DNA of 64,000 bases, from positions 62,001-126,000 of the forward strand of contig NZ_QLTA01000010.1 of NCBI RefSeq assembly GCF_003269065.1. Direction: 5' to 3'. Below, one piece after another: positions 8,346 to 17,208 of this stretch. The stretch is from Paracidovorax anthurii (lineage in GTDB: Bacteria > Pseudomonadota > Gammaproteobacteria > Burkholderiales > Burkholderiaceae_C). The translations under genes were made by a program, and so were the position numbers. Every line of letters begins with the position of its first letter. Positions within the stretch are counted from its first letter, which is position 1. The notes beneath the pieces are model-generated. The model saw only the letters and a program-made list of their open reading frames with translations. It did not search any database and was not told the origin of the DNA.

Positions 8346-9758
8346 TCAGTCTTTCTTGAAGATCTCAGACCTCTTGTACCCCTTATCCCAGATCAGCGCT
8401 TCCACACCCCTGTTCATGCTGGCCCTGATGTCGCTGATCGACGCAGCCAGCTCATCGAACTTGTCTTCGGGTCTCATTTCTGCCGCCGCCCGCCACAGCT
8501 TGAACTGCGACCACTCCAACCGGGCTGGCAGATTGGGGTCAGCCAGTTGCTCCTTGAGATCTGCATGGTCTTGCAGCATCTCCTCTTTTTGCGCGAGTAA
8601 CTCCTCCAATTTTGCGATTCGTCTGTCCATCGCACGCACGTTTCCGACGAGGTCCAGCACTCCACTGACGTGATATCCCATGTACATGGTGTTGAGCCGC
8701 AGGAGATCGCGGGCCATGCCATCGCGCACTGCATTCGCAGCGCTCTCAGAAAGCTCCGGGGGTGCCTCGGTAGCTGCAGAGCCGGCGACGTGGTCGGTGG
8801 AGATCACAGTGGCGTCCACCGAGGCATCCCGATCTGCGGGCGGGGTCGGCATGCTCGTTTCACCGGCACGTGGGCTGACCGTTGCTTCCGGTGGCTCGGA
8901 CTGGACTTGCGAAGCATCGGTGTCCGTATCCGTGTTCGCGTCAATGTCGGTGCCCTCATGCGAGCTCACTTCCGTGTCCACTTCCGTGTCCGAATCCGAA
9001 TCCGAATCCGAATCTGAATCGAATTCCAGGCGCGCGTCCTCAAACACGTCCGAATCCGAATCCGCGTCGGGCACCGTGTTCTGCCGCGCCGGCATGGCAT
9101 GTGCCTCAACCTCGGCCTCGGCCCTCTGGAACACCGACTCCAAATTGACCGCTGTCGCCTTGACCCAACTCTCGTTCTGAGCCTTGTCGGAGTGTTCGCT
9201 CAGGCGGCTCATCTGCTGGCGGAGTTCTGCCTGGAAGTGGAACACTTCGGCTCGGAGCAATGACATGTTTTTCAGGGTTTTGATCCGGGCCTGCATCTCC
9301 TCCTGGTTTCCCGCAGCCGCTTTCCCCGCATCGCTGACGAACCGCTCCATCTTCAGGATTCCATGGGCCGCCGAATCGCGCCATTCAGCCGTGTTGGCCG
9401 TCTCCCCCGGGTAGGCCGCAGAGCGAGCTGAAGGGGCCTCAGTCTCAGCCATGGCCACTGCTTTGCCGGCCCGTGCCTCGGCAAGCGCTGCGGCATTGGA
9501 GGATTTCGACAGTTCTTCAGCGGATTTGCGATGGAGCACCGCGTTCGACCTGGGCGCACTCAATGGAGGAGGCGTGCGGGTGGGTGGAGGCCCCGAGTCC
9601 TTGGACTGCGTCTGCAGGGTCACGCTCCTGCCGGCCAACGTGATCGTCGTCCCGGGCGGTGGACTCGACGTACGTACCGGTGGATTCCCAGCCGCCGTGT
9701 CCGCCGCGATGGAATGGGCAGTCCGCGGCTCCAGCCCGCTCTTGCGTTGAATAACCAT
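8346..9758 (-). CDS. Candidate type III effector with Asp-Ser repeat tract
   Basis: A 470-residue protein of no family I recognise. The ATG at 9758 follows a GGGAGA site and is preceded by a PIP box and -10 element, the main reason to call it a type III substrate. Residues 1-120 are polar, Ser/Pro/Thr-rich and probably disordered. Residues ~125-220 look alpha-helical. Residues ~231-283 form an acidic tract rich in Asp-Ser and Asp-Thr dipeptides, partly encoded by a hexanucleotide repeat. Residues ~390-430 include a predicted coiled coil ('AKLEELLAQKEEMLQDH'). There is no signal peptide or membrane segment. Confidence 0.75.
   Translation of the reverse strand: MVIQRKSGLEPRTAHSIAADTAAGNPPVRTSSPPPGTTITLAGRSVTLQTQSKDSGPPPTRTPPPLSAPRSNAVLHRKSAEELSKSSNAAALAEARAGKAVAMAETEAPSARSAAYPGETANTAEWRDSAAHGILKMERFVSDAGKAAAGNQEEMQARIKTLKNMSLLRAEVFHFQAELRQQMSRLSEHSDKAQNESWVKATAVNLESVFQRAEAEVEAHAMPARQNTVPDADSDSDVFEDARLEFDSDSDSDSDSDTEVDTEVSSHEGTDIDANTDTDTDASQVQSEPPEATVSPRAGETSMPTPPADRDASVDATVISTDHVAGSAATEAPPELSESAANAVRDGMARDLLRLNTMYMGYHVSGVLDLVGNVRAMDRRIAKLEELLAQKEEMLQDHADLKEQLADPNLPARLEWSQFKLWRAAAEMRPEDKFDELAASISDIRASMNRGVEALIWDKGYKRSEIFKKD
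8989..9018 (-). repeat. Hexanucleotide repeat encoding Asp-Ser
   Basis: Four perfect TCCGAA units (plus strand) plus one degenerate TCTGAA unit. On the coding strand they read GATTCG, giving Asp-Ser repeats. Gain or loss of units by slippage would keep the frame, so it could vary the length of the acidic tract without switching the gene off. Confidence 0.85.
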
Positions 9759-9793
9759 GGCTTCTCCCGTGCTATGTATGAGTTGAAGAGCCG

Positions 9794-9855
9794 AGCGTAG
9801 AAACGGGCTTTCCCGGGCAGGCCACCCCCTGCGAAGCAGATGCCCGGTATGCGAA
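9794..9855 (-). promoter_or_regulatory. PIP box and -10 element of the 8346-9758 gene
   Basis: On the minus strand, TTCGC (9851-9855), 15 bases, TTCGC (9831-9835), then 31 bases to TACGCT (9794-9799). The start codon lies about 36 bases beyond the -10 element. Confidence 0.88.
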
Positions 9856-10004
9856 CGGACATTCCCGCCGCACGGGCCGCCCATGTGACCCGACCCCACC
9901 CGCGATTGCTGGTCGATTGCTATGGATTCAGGAGTATGCTGTGCCCCCCGGACAGCGGCGCGGGCCACAGCGCTGCCGCTCTCCACGAGACATCGACACC
10001 CTCA

Positions 10005-11681
10005 ATGAAGCACCTGTTGAATCTGCTGGCCGCCGTGGCCCTGCTGGTCTGGGGTACGCACCTCGTGCGTACCGGGGTGCTGCGCGTGTTCGGCGCCAAC
10101 CTGCGCACGCTGCTCGCGCGCAGCATGGGCAACCGCTTCTCGGCGGCGCTCTCGGGCATCGGCGTCACGGCGCTGGTGCAGTCGAGCACGGCCACCTCGC
10201 TCATGACCTCCTCGTTCGTGGGCCAGGGGCTCATCACGCTGCCGGCCGCGCTCGCGGTGATGCGCGGGGCCGACGTGGGCACGGCGCTCATGTCGGTGCT
10301 CTTCTCCACCGACCTGTCGTGGCTGTCGCCGCTCTTCATCTTCGTGGGCGTGGTGCTGTTCGTCTCGCGGCAGGCCAGCACCGCCGGGCGCGTGGGCCGC
10401 GTGCTCATCGGCCTGGGCCTCATGCTGCTCGCGCTGGAGATGGTCGTGCAGGCCAGCGGGCCGATGCTGGCCTCGCCCGTCATCCGCGCCATGCTCGGCT
10501 CGATCAACAGCGACCTGGTGCTGGAAGTGGCCATGGGCGCGATGCTCGCCGTGCTCGCCTACTCCAGCCTCGCCATCGTGCTGCTGATCTCGGCCATGGC
10601 GGCCTCGCACGTGGTGCCGATGGACGTGGCGCTCGGGCTGGTGCTGGGGGCCAACCTCGGCAGCGGGCTGCTGGCGGTGCTCACCACCGCCAAGTCGGCC
10701 GTGGAGGTTCGGCAGGTCACCGTGGGCAACCTGATCTTCAAGCTCATGGGCGTGTTGCTGGTGGCGCCCTTCGTGGGGCTGTGGCTGCGCCACGTGCAGC
10801 CGCTCATGCCGGGCATGGCCCAGGGCGTGGTGCTCTTCCACCTGGGCTTCAACGTGGTCATCAGCCTGGGCTTCATCGCCTTCACGCAGTCGGTGGCCAC
10901 CGCCGTCACGCGCCTGCTGCCCAAGCCCGAGGGGCCCCAGAGCCGCAGGCCGCACCACCTCGATCCCTCGGCCCTCTCCACGCCCTCGCTGGCCATCTCG
11001 TGCGCCGCCCGGGAGGCGCTCTACCAGGCCGACGTGGTCGAGACCATGCTGCTCGGCATGCTCGACGTGATCCGCAAGAACGACCTGCAGCTGTCCGAGC
11101 GCCTGCGCAAGATGGACGACGAGGTGGACGAGCTCTATTCCTCCATCAAGTACTACCTGACCAAGATCTCGCGCGAGGCGCTGGGCGAGGAAGAAAGCCG
11201 GCGCTGGACCGACATCATCAGCTTCACCATCAACATGGAGCAGGTGGGCGACATCATCGAGCGCGTGCTCACCGACATCGAGGACAAGAAGATCCGCAAG
11301 GGCCGCGCGTTCTCGGATGCCGGCATGGCCGAGATCGCCGAACTGCACGGCCGCCTCGTGAGCAACCTGCGCCTGGGCATGAGCGTGTTCCTCAACAGCA
11401 ACGTGCGCGACGCACAGAAGCTCCTGGAAGAGAAGGCGCGCTTTCGCGACCTGGAGCGCGCCTATGCGGCCACCCACCTCGCGCGGCTGGCCGACAAGAC
11501 CGTGCAGAGCATGGAAACCAGCTCGCTGCACATCGACCTCATCAGCGACCTCAAGCGCGTCAACTCGCACATCTGCACCATCGCCTACCCCATCCTGGAC
11601 TCCGCCGGCAAGCTCACGCCGAGCACGCTGCGCAAGGAGATCGCCAGCACGGGGGCGGGGCACGACGTGACGGGGCTCTGA
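10005..11681 (+). CDS. Na+/phosphate cotransporter with PhoU-like tail
   Basis: A 558-residue inner-membrane protein of the NptA/PNaS (PF02690) family, predicted to take up phosphate with sodium. The N-terminal half holds two inverted hydrophobic repeats with the diagnostic 'QSSTATS' motif near residue 59. The C-terminal ~200 residues are a soluble, helical PhoU-like domain ('MEQVGDIIERVLTDIEDKKI'). The ATG at 10005 is chosen because the hydrophobic N terminus begins there. The promoter region overlaps that of the divergent effector gene. A hairpin plus T-run follows the stop. Confidence 0.93.
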   Translation: MKHLLNLLAAVALLVWGTHLVRTGVLRVFGANLRTLLARSMGNRFSAALSGIGVTALVQSSTATSLMTSSFVGQGLITLPAALAVMRGADVGTALMSVLFSTDLSWLSPLFIFVGVVLFVSRQASTAGRVGRVLIGLGLMLLALEMVVQASGPMLASPVIRAMLGSINSDLVLEVAMGAMLAVLAYSSLAIVLLISAMAASHVVPMDVALGLVLGANLGSGLLAVLTTAKSAVEVRQVTVGNLIFKLMGVLLVAPFVGLWLRHVQPLMPGMAQGVVLFHLGFNVVISLGFIAFTQSVATAVTRLLPKPEGPQSRRPHHLDPSALSTPSLAISCAAREALYQADVVETMLLGMLDVIRKNDLQLSERLRKMDDEVDELYSSIKYYLTKISREALGEEESRRWTDIISFTINMEQVGDIIERVLTDIEDKKIRKGRAFSDAGMAEIAELHGRLVSNLRLGMSVFLNSNVRDAQKLLEEKARFRDLERAYAATHLARLADKTVQSMETSSLHIDLISDLKRVNSHICTIAYPILDSAGKLTPSTLRKEIASTGAGHDVTGL

Positions 11682-11686
11682 AACCC

Positions 11687-11734
11687 ATCCCGGGCGCGCC
11701 CCGGAGAAAATCCACGCGGGGCCCCGGGATTTTT
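11687..11734 (+). terminator. Probable intrinsic terminator after the Na/Pi gene
   Basis: ATCCCGGG (11687-11694) pairs with CCCGGGAT (11723-11730) and is followed directly by TTTT. The loop is long (28 bases) but itself GC-rich. It lies just after the cotransporter stop codon. Confidence 0.55.
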
Positions 11735-11806
11735 CATGGCGCCGCTGGCGGGGCATGGCCGGATAGCCTAAGGTAGCCCGGTTTTGCCCCCACCCAAAGG
11801 AACCCC

Positions 11807-12868
11807 ATGCCTGCTGTCCTGGCCTACGGCGCCCAGTCCGCCACCACCCCGCTCGCGCCGCTCACCATCGATCGGCGCGCGCCCGGCGAACTCGACGTCG
11901 CCATCGACATCCTCTACTGCGGCGTCTGCCACTCCGACCTGCACACCGCGCGCGGCGAATGGGCCGGCACCCGCTTTCCCAGCGTGCCCGGCCACGAGAT
12001 CGTGGGCCGCGTGACCGCCGTGGGGCCGCTGGTGACCAAATTCCGCGAGGGCGACCTCGTCGGCGTGGGCTGCATGGTGGACAGCTGCCAGCACTGCGCC
12101 CCCTGCGCCGAAGGCCTGGAGCAGTACTGCGACAACGGCTTCACCGGCACCTACAACGGCCCCGAGCAGGGCACGGGCGCCAACACCTACGGCGGCTACT
12201 CGGCCCAAATCGTCGTGCGCGAGAACTTCGTGCTGAGGATCACGCACGGCGCGGACTCCCTGGCCGCCGTGGCCCCGCTGCTGTGCGCGGGCATCACCAC
12301 CTATTCGCCGCTGCGCCAGTGGCAGGCCGGCCCGGGCAAGAAGGTCGGCATCGTGGGCCTGGGCGGCCTGGGCCACATGGGCGTGAAGATCGCTGCCGCC
12401 ATGGGCGCGCACGTGGTGCTGTTCACCACCACCGATGCGAAGCGCGACGACGCCAGGCGCCTGGGCGCGCACGAGGTCGTGGTGTCGAAGAACGCCGCGG
12501 AGATGGCCGCGCACGCCAACAGCTTCGACCTCATCGTGAACACCGTCGCGGCCCCGCACGACCTGGAGGCCTTCCTCGGCCTGCTCAAGCTCGACGGCAC
12601 CATGACCCTGGTGGGCGCCCCGGCCAGCCCGCACCCCTCGCCCAACGTGTTCAGCCTGATCATGAAGCGCCGCCGCCTCGCGGGCTCGCTGATCGGCGGC
12701 ATCCGCGAGACGCAGGAGATGCTCGACTTCTGCGCCGAGCACGGCATCGTCTCGGACATCGAGACCATCCGCATGGACGAGATCAACGGCGCCTACGACC
12801 GCATGCTCAAGAGCGACGTGCGCTACCGCTTCGTGATCGACATGGGCACGCTGCGCGCGGCGGCATAG
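11807..12868 (+). CDS. Zinc-dependent alcohol dehydrogenase (YahK/CAD type)
   Basis: A 353-residue medium-chain NAD(P)-dependent dehydrogenase/aldehyde reductase. The catalytic zinc site is visible in 'CGVCHSDLH' and 'PGHEIVG'; the structural zinc site is 'CQHCAPC' with a further Cys at 'QYC'. The Rossmann motif is 'GLGGLGHMG' near residue 183. It resembles the cinnamyl-alcohol-dehydrogenase/YahK branch, which reduces aldehydes with NADPH. It stands alone between two divergently unrelated genes and converges on the second HopX/XopE-like effector gene with 14 bases between. Confidence 0.93.
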   Translation: MPAVLAYGAQSATTPLAPLTIDRRAPGELDVAIDILYCGVCHSDLHTARGEWAGTRFPSVPGHEIVGRVTAVGPLVTKFREGDLVGVGCMVDSCQHCAPCAEGLEQYCDNGFTGTYNGPEQGTGANTYGGYSAQIVVRENFVLRITHGADSLAAVAPLLCAGITTYSPLRQWQAGPGKKVGIVGLGGLGHMGVKIAAAMGAHVVLFTTTDAKRDDARRLGAHEVVVSKNAAEMAAHANSFDLIVNTVAAPHDLEAFLGLLKLDGTMTLVGAPASPHPSPNVFSLIMKRRRLAGSLIGGIRETQEMLDFCAEHGIVSDIETIRMDEINGAYDRMLKSDVRYRFVIDMGTLRAAA

Positions 12869-12882
12869 CCGGGGCGAGGCGC

Positions 12883-14628
12883 TCACTTTCCTCTCAGGTG
12901 GTGCGCCTCCTTCACGATGTCCAGGGCATCCTTGCTGCCCTGCGCCACGCTGCTGCCGGTGGCACGGGCAGCCCCGGCAGCCACCACTTCGTTGAGCAGC
13001 CGCCGGCGGCGCGCCAGCGCCACAAAGTCCGGCTCATGCGCCAGCCCGGCAAAAACCTTTTCATCCACGGGCGCCTCCAGCCGCTCCCGCGCCCTCTTGT
13101 CGAACGCCGCGGAGATCACCTGGGTGGGCAAGAACACCTTGTCCCGGGGATACCGGTAGTTCGGGCCGATCTTTTCCTCGGCCTTCGCCAGGAACGCGCC
13201 GATGCCGGCGCCGTCGTTTTCCAGCCAGCCGGTCACGGTGTCTCCGGCCTGCACGCCCTGGTCATGGTCGAATACCCGGGAGGTCCTCACCTTCTCGCGA
13301 TCGGCCGCGAATTCGGCATCCTCGACGAAGACGACCGGCCCCTCGCCCCATGCGTCGATCACGATATCGCGCGGCGCATCGCCGGGGTTGCGTATCTCCG
13401 TCCACATGTGGTCCACCTCCGCATGCCCGACGACGTGGAGCTTCTGGCCCGCCTCCAGCCGGGGTGCATGGACCAGCGCACCCACGAAGGCGTGCTCTCC
13501 GCAGTTGCCGGCGCCAGCCGCGATCGCGCCCGCGGCGGCGGTCAGCCCTTGCTCCGGCTTCACCGTCTTCTTGAAGGGCCAGAACTTCGCGATGGCCACT
13601 TTCACGGAGTACTTCTTGCTCAGATACGAGCGGCCCACCCACCGCCCCGCCGCGGTCCGTACGGTGCTGTCACCTTGGGATGCCTCGATATCGGTGGACA
13701 CATTGCCGCGCCCCCGGAACAGCGCCCGGCGCGTGGCGTCCAGGGAAGCCCGGGCCTGCAACAGGCTGGCCGTTTCGGCCTCGTCCAGGCGCCGGTCGTC
13801 AACGGCCCGGGCGGTCATGTAGGCCTGCAGGGAATGGTCGCGCACCGGCGGCGAAACGGTGCGCGGCCCGGGGCCGGCCGAGGCGCGGCTGTCCGCCCCC
13901 GCTTGTGCCAGGGTCGTGGGCGTTCCGTTCCGCCACCCTCCGGGGACCTGGGCGCCTGCAGGCTGCGCGGAGCCTTTGCCGGCTGCGGTGGCGGCTGGCA
14001 CAGCGGCGGGAGGCGCACCGTTCCCGGCCGAAGCCGCCTCGCCGACCGCCGGGCCCTGGGCGGGCGTATCGGTGCGCCGGGTTCTCCTGGAGGCGTAGCC
14101 TCTCCACGTGAAAGACGAAACCTGCGGCGAATCGGAGAAGCCGCTCTGCGCATCCCGCGAAGCCCCCGTAGACGCTGGCGCCCCCAAGGGCTCCGCGGGC
14201 CGTGTTCTCCTGGAGGCGAAGCCTTTCCAGGTGAAGGTGCGGTCCTCTGGCGCGCGGGACGGCACGCCGCCGCGGACCGCGGGATCGTCCTTCGGCGCCC
14301 TGGCCTGGTCCTCGGACGGGGCCGGGCGGGGAAACCGGGTTCTGCGGGATTCGATGCCATTCAGAATGAAAGGAGACCTGGGCGCGACGCGCGGGTCGCC
14401 ACCGGGCTCCAAGGACTCGCCGCCCCCCAAAGGCTCGGCACCGCCGATCGCCCCCCTCGGCGCAAGGCCCTTCCCCGGCGTCTCCCGGCGGACAGGCGGC
14501 ATGCCGTCGGGCACGGCATGCATGGCGCTTGAGCGGCGTTCAGCCGGAGCGCCGGGCCCGCCCTGCGCCCGCAGCGCAAAGGGATACGGCGGAGCGGCGC
14601 CCCGGCTCGGCTTCAACGGGTCGGACAT
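12883..14628 (-). CDS. HopX/XopE-family type III effector with N-terminal motif repeats
   Basis: A 581-residue paralogue of the 1206-2450 protein. The predicted transglutaminase-like triad is Cys376 ('GAGNCGEHA'), His407 ('VDHMWTEI') and Asp425 ('VIDAW'), and the shared block 'FRGRGNV' lies near residue 304. Its long N-terminal region (1-260) is low-complexity and holds three copies of a 12-residue motif ending in SRRTR at residues 87-98, 132-143 and 173-184. A strong GGAGGTG site precedes the ATG. A perfect PIP box and -10 element lie upstream, with an unusually long leader of about 110 bases. Catalytic residues are all present; host target unknown. Confidence 0.87.
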   Translation of the reverse strand: MSDPLKPSRGAAPPYPFALRAQGGPGAPAERRSSAMHAVPDGMPPVRRETPGKGLAPRGAIGGAEPLGGGESLEPGGDPRVAPRSPFILNGIESRRTRFPRPAPSEDQARAPKDDPAVRGGVPSRAPEDRTFTWKGFASRRTRPAEPLGAPASTGASRDAQSGFSDSPQVSSFTWRGYASRRTRRTDTPAQGPAVGEAASAGNGAPPAAVPAATAAGKGSAQPAGAQVPGGWRNGTPTTLAQAGADSRASAGPGPRTVSPPVRDHSLQAYMTARAVDDRRLDEAETASLLQARASLDATRRALFRGRGNVSTDIEASQGDSTVRTAAGRWVGRSYLSKKYSVKVAIAKFWPFKKTVKPEQGLTAAAGAIAAGAGNCGEHAFVGALVHAPRLEAGQKLHVVGHAEVDHMWTEIRNPGDAPRDIVIDAWGEGPVVFVEDAEFAADREKVRTSRVFDHDQGVQAGDTVTGWLENDGAGIGAFLAKAEEKIGPNYRYPRDKVFLPTQVISAAFDKRARERLEAPVDEKVFAGLAHEPDFVALARRRRLLNEVVAAGAARATGSSVAQGSKDALDIVKEAHHLRGK

Positions 14629-14742
14629 GGTCTATCACCTCCATCCGCAGCGCGGGAGGCCGCGGCAGCGCCATGTGGATATCCGGGGACATCGTCAACG
14701 CCAAGCGTGCATTCCGCTCCCGGGCTTCATCGGTTTTTCCCG

Positions 14743-14803
14743 ACGCTACCCGCCGCCACGGCACCACCGTGCGAATTCGCGAAGCGATTGGCGTGCCTGC
14801 GAA
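14743..14803 (-). promoter_or_regulatory. PIP box and -10 element of the 12883-14628 effector
   Basis: On the minus strand, TTCGC (14799-14803), 15 bases, TTCGC (14779-14783), then 30 bases to TAGCGT (14743-14748). A further TTCGC immediately follows (14771-14775), a possible overlapping half-site. It starts only 22 bases beyond the symporter gene stop. Confidence 0.88.
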
Positions 14804-14825
14804 GCTTCAGAACGTGTTCACGATC

Positions 14826-15851
14826 TCAGGCCTGCGCCGCGGAGGCATGGCCCTCCGCCGCCTGCGGCCGGCGCGCATAGCGCTGCGCCAGCACCGCGCA
14901 CACCATGAGCTGCATCTGGTGGAACACCATCAGCGGCAGCACCAGCGCGCCCACGGCATGCGACGCGAAGAGCACCTTGGCCATGGGCACGCCGCTCGCC
15001 AGGCTCTTCTTGGAGCCGCAGAAGACGATGGTGATCTCGTCCTCCTTCGAGAACCCCAGCCGCCGGCTGATCCACGTGGTGGCGGCCAGCGCGATCGCGA
15101 GGATCACCGCGCACACGGCCAGCAGCCCCAGCAGCGCGGACAGCGGGATCTGCCGCCACAACCCCTCGATCACGGCGGCGCTGAAGGCCGTGTAGACCAC
15201 GAGCAGGATGGAGCCCTGGTCCACGAACTTGAGCACGGCGGCGCGGCGCTGCACGAAGCCGCCGATCCAGGGGCGCAGCAGGTGGCCCGCCAGGAAAGGC
15301 ACGAACAGCTGCACCGTGATGCGGCCGATGCTCGCGAGCGTGTCGTGCCCCGCCGTACCGCCGGCGGGGGCATGCGCGCCCGGCACCCCGGGCAGCACCA
15401 GCCCCACCAGCAGCGGCGTGATGACGATGCCCAGCAAGGTCGATCCCGAGGCGCTGCAGATGGCCGCCGGCATGTTGCCGCGCGCCAGGGCCGTGAAGGC
15501 GATGGCCGACTGCACCGTGGCCGGCAGCACGCACAGGTAGAGCACGCCCTGGTACAGCTCGGGCGTGACGAGCGGCTGCAGCACGGGCCGCAACGCCCAG
15601 CCGATCAGCGGAAAGAGCACGAAGGTGCTGGCCACCACCAGCAGGTGCAGGCGCCAGTGCGACAGGCCGGCCACGATGGCCTGCCGCGACAGCTTGGCAC
15701 CGTGCAGGAAGAACAGCAGCCCCACGGCGATCACCGTGGCGCCTTCGAAGCCCTGGGCCACGGCGCCGGAGGCCGGCAGCAGGCTGGCGAGCGCCACCGT
15801 GGCGAGCAATGCGAGGGTGAAGTTGTCGGGCAGGAAACGGGAACGGGCCAT
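14826..15851 (-). CDS. Bile acid:sodium symporter family protein (YfeH-like)
   Basis: A 341-residue inner-membrane protein of the BASS superfamily, SBF-like/YfeH branch. About ten hydrophobic segments alternate with short polar loops. The N-terminal 'LPDNFTLAL' and the segment 'CGSKKSLASGVPMA' near residue 277 are typical of this branch. The ATG at 15851 is preferred because family members begin at this point; an in-frame ATG at 15884 is possible. Substrate unknown; organic anions are transported by relatives. It is divergent from the flavin reductase gene. Confidence 0.88.
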   Translation of the reverse strand: MARSRFLPDNFTLALLATVALASLLPASGAVAQGFEGATVIAVGLLFFLHGAKLSRQAIVAGLSHWRLHLLVVASTFVLFPLIGWALRPVLQPLVTPELYQGVLYLCVLPATVQSAIAFTALARGNMPAAICSASGSTLLGIVITPLLVGLVLPGVPGAHAPAGGTAGHDTLASIGRITVQLFVPFLAGHLLRPWIGGFVQRRAAVLKFVDQGSILLVVYTAFSAAVIEGLWRQIPLSALLGLLAVCAVILAIALAATTWISRRLGFSKEDEITIVFCGSKKSLASGVPMAKVLFASHAVGALVLPLMVFHQMQLMVCAVLAQRYARRPQAAEGHASAAQA

Positions 15852-16044
15852 GGCGGTGCTGCGGTGCGATCGGGAAGGCTGCATTATTGACCCGCCGGGC
15901 GACGGGCCGCGGGCCGGCACCCGGCCTTCATCCGGAGGCTGCGGCCACTATCCGTCGCATGCGGATCTTCCGGCCCGTGCTGCCGCACAGGTCGGTGGCG
16001 GGACCAGAATCGTCCGATCCACCCGCACCACCACGAGACGCCGC

Positions 16045-16662
16045 ATGCAATCCCCCTGGCACAGCTACCGCCTCTCCGAGGGCCACGGGCTCGCGCACGA
16101 CCCGATCCCCGCCATCCTGGGGCCCCGGCCCATCGGCTGGATCTCCACGCGCTCGGCCGATGGCCGGCCCAACCTCGCGCCCTACAGCTTCTTCAACATC
16201 TTCAATTACCGGCCGCCGCTGGTGGCCTTCTCCAGCGTCGGCTACAAGGACACGGTGCGCCATGCCGAAGCAACGGGCGAATTCGTCTGCAACCTCGCCA
16301 CGCGCGCGCTGGCCGAACAGGTCAACCTGAGCAGCACCGAGGTGCCCGGCGCCGACGAGTTCGCGCTGACCGGGCTCACGCCGGCGTCCTGCCTGGAGGT
16401 GGCCGCCCCGCGCGTGGCGGAGAGCCCGGTGGCGCTGGAATGCCGCGTGACGCAGATCCAGCGCCTGGCCGGCCTGGACGGCGTGCCGCTCGGCACGTGG
16501 ATGGTGTTCGGGCAGGTGGTGGCGGTGCAGATCGACCGCGCGCTGCTGGCGGACGGCATCTACGACACGGCGGCGGCGCAGCCCATCCTGCGCGCGGGCG
16601 GACCGGCGGACTATTTCCAGATCCTGCCCGAGGGGTTGCTGCGCATGGCACGCCCGAAATAA
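16045..16662 (+). CDS. Flavin reductase-like (FMN-binding split-barrel) protein
   Basis: A 205-residue protein of the flavin reductase-like domain family. The block 'RPIGWISTRSADGRPNLAPY' (residues 29-48) is the characteristic FMN-binding segment. Members reduce or bind FMN and often supply reduced flavin to oxygenases. It converges on marR with only 10 bases between stops and sits beside the aromatic operon, so a supporting role there is possible, but it is on the opposite strand and not co-transcribed. Confidence 0.88.
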   Translation: MQSPWHSYRLSEGHGLAHDPIPAILGPRPIGWISTRSADGRPNLAPYSFFNIFNYRPPLVAFSSVGYKDTVRHAEATGEFVCNLATRALAEQVNLSSTEVPGADEFALTGLTPASCLEVAAPRVAESPVALECRVTQIQRLAGLDGVPLGTWMVFGQVVAVQIDRALLADGIYDTAAAQPILRAGGPADYFQILPEGLLRMARPK

Positions 16663-16672
16663 CGGACTGTGC

Positions 16673-17116
16673 TCAGGCTCCCGGGCGGTGCCGCGCGATC
16701 AGCTCGTGCAGCAGTTCCTTGAGCACCTCGACCTTCTGCGGATTCAGGGGCGCGAGGATGGCGCGCTCGTGCCGGTCGGCCTGCTCGATGAGGCCGGCCA
16801 CCAGGCGGCGGCCGTTGCGCGTGACGCGCACCAGGGTGTAGCGGCGGTCGTCGAGGCTGGTGGCGCGCTCCACGTGGCCCTGGGCCTCCAGCCGCAGCAG
16901 CAGCCGCGTGACCGTGGGCTGCTTGCTGACGGTGGTCTGCGCCAGCGCCGAGATGGTCATCGCCCCCTGGCTGGCCAGGGTGGAGAGCACCCGCCACTCC
17001 AGCACGGACAGGCCGCTCTGCTCGACCGTGGCGTGGAACTCGGTGGACACCAGGTGCCAGGCCTGCCCCAGCAGGGCCGGCAGATAGTTGTCAACGAATG
17101 CCTTGGTTTTCGCCAT
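16673..17116 (-). CDS. MarR-family regulator
   Basis: A 147-residue winged-helix regulator. The recognition-helix region reads 'TISALAQTTVSKQPTVTRLL' and the wing contains the invariant 'LDDRRYTLVRVT' near residue 100, as in regulators that respond to phenolic ligands. The ATG at 17116 is chosen because the conserved fold begins there. It is the last gene of the leftward aromatic operon, 92 bases after the maleate isomerase gene, and may sense an aromatic intermediate. Confidence 0.9.
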   Translation of the reverse strand: MAKTKAFVDNYLPALLGQAWHLVSTEFHATVEQSGLSVLEWRVLSTLASQGAMTISALAQTTVSKQPTVTRLLLRLEAQGHVERATSLDDRRYTLVRVTRNGRRLVAGLIEQADRHERAILAPLNPQKVEVLKELLHELIARHRPGA

Positions 17117-17208
17117 CCCGCGTGCCGCCTCGCCTACGTCCAGAAACGGCGGGGATTCTATCCCCGCGCCCCAGCCGCCGATGGCACCGTCGCCCGCGGG
17201 CGACATGC

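Noticed and set aside
8989-9018. Short tandem repeat considered as a CRISPR-like array
   Set aside because: The units are 6 bases, contiguous, in frame and coding; there are no spacers or cas genes.
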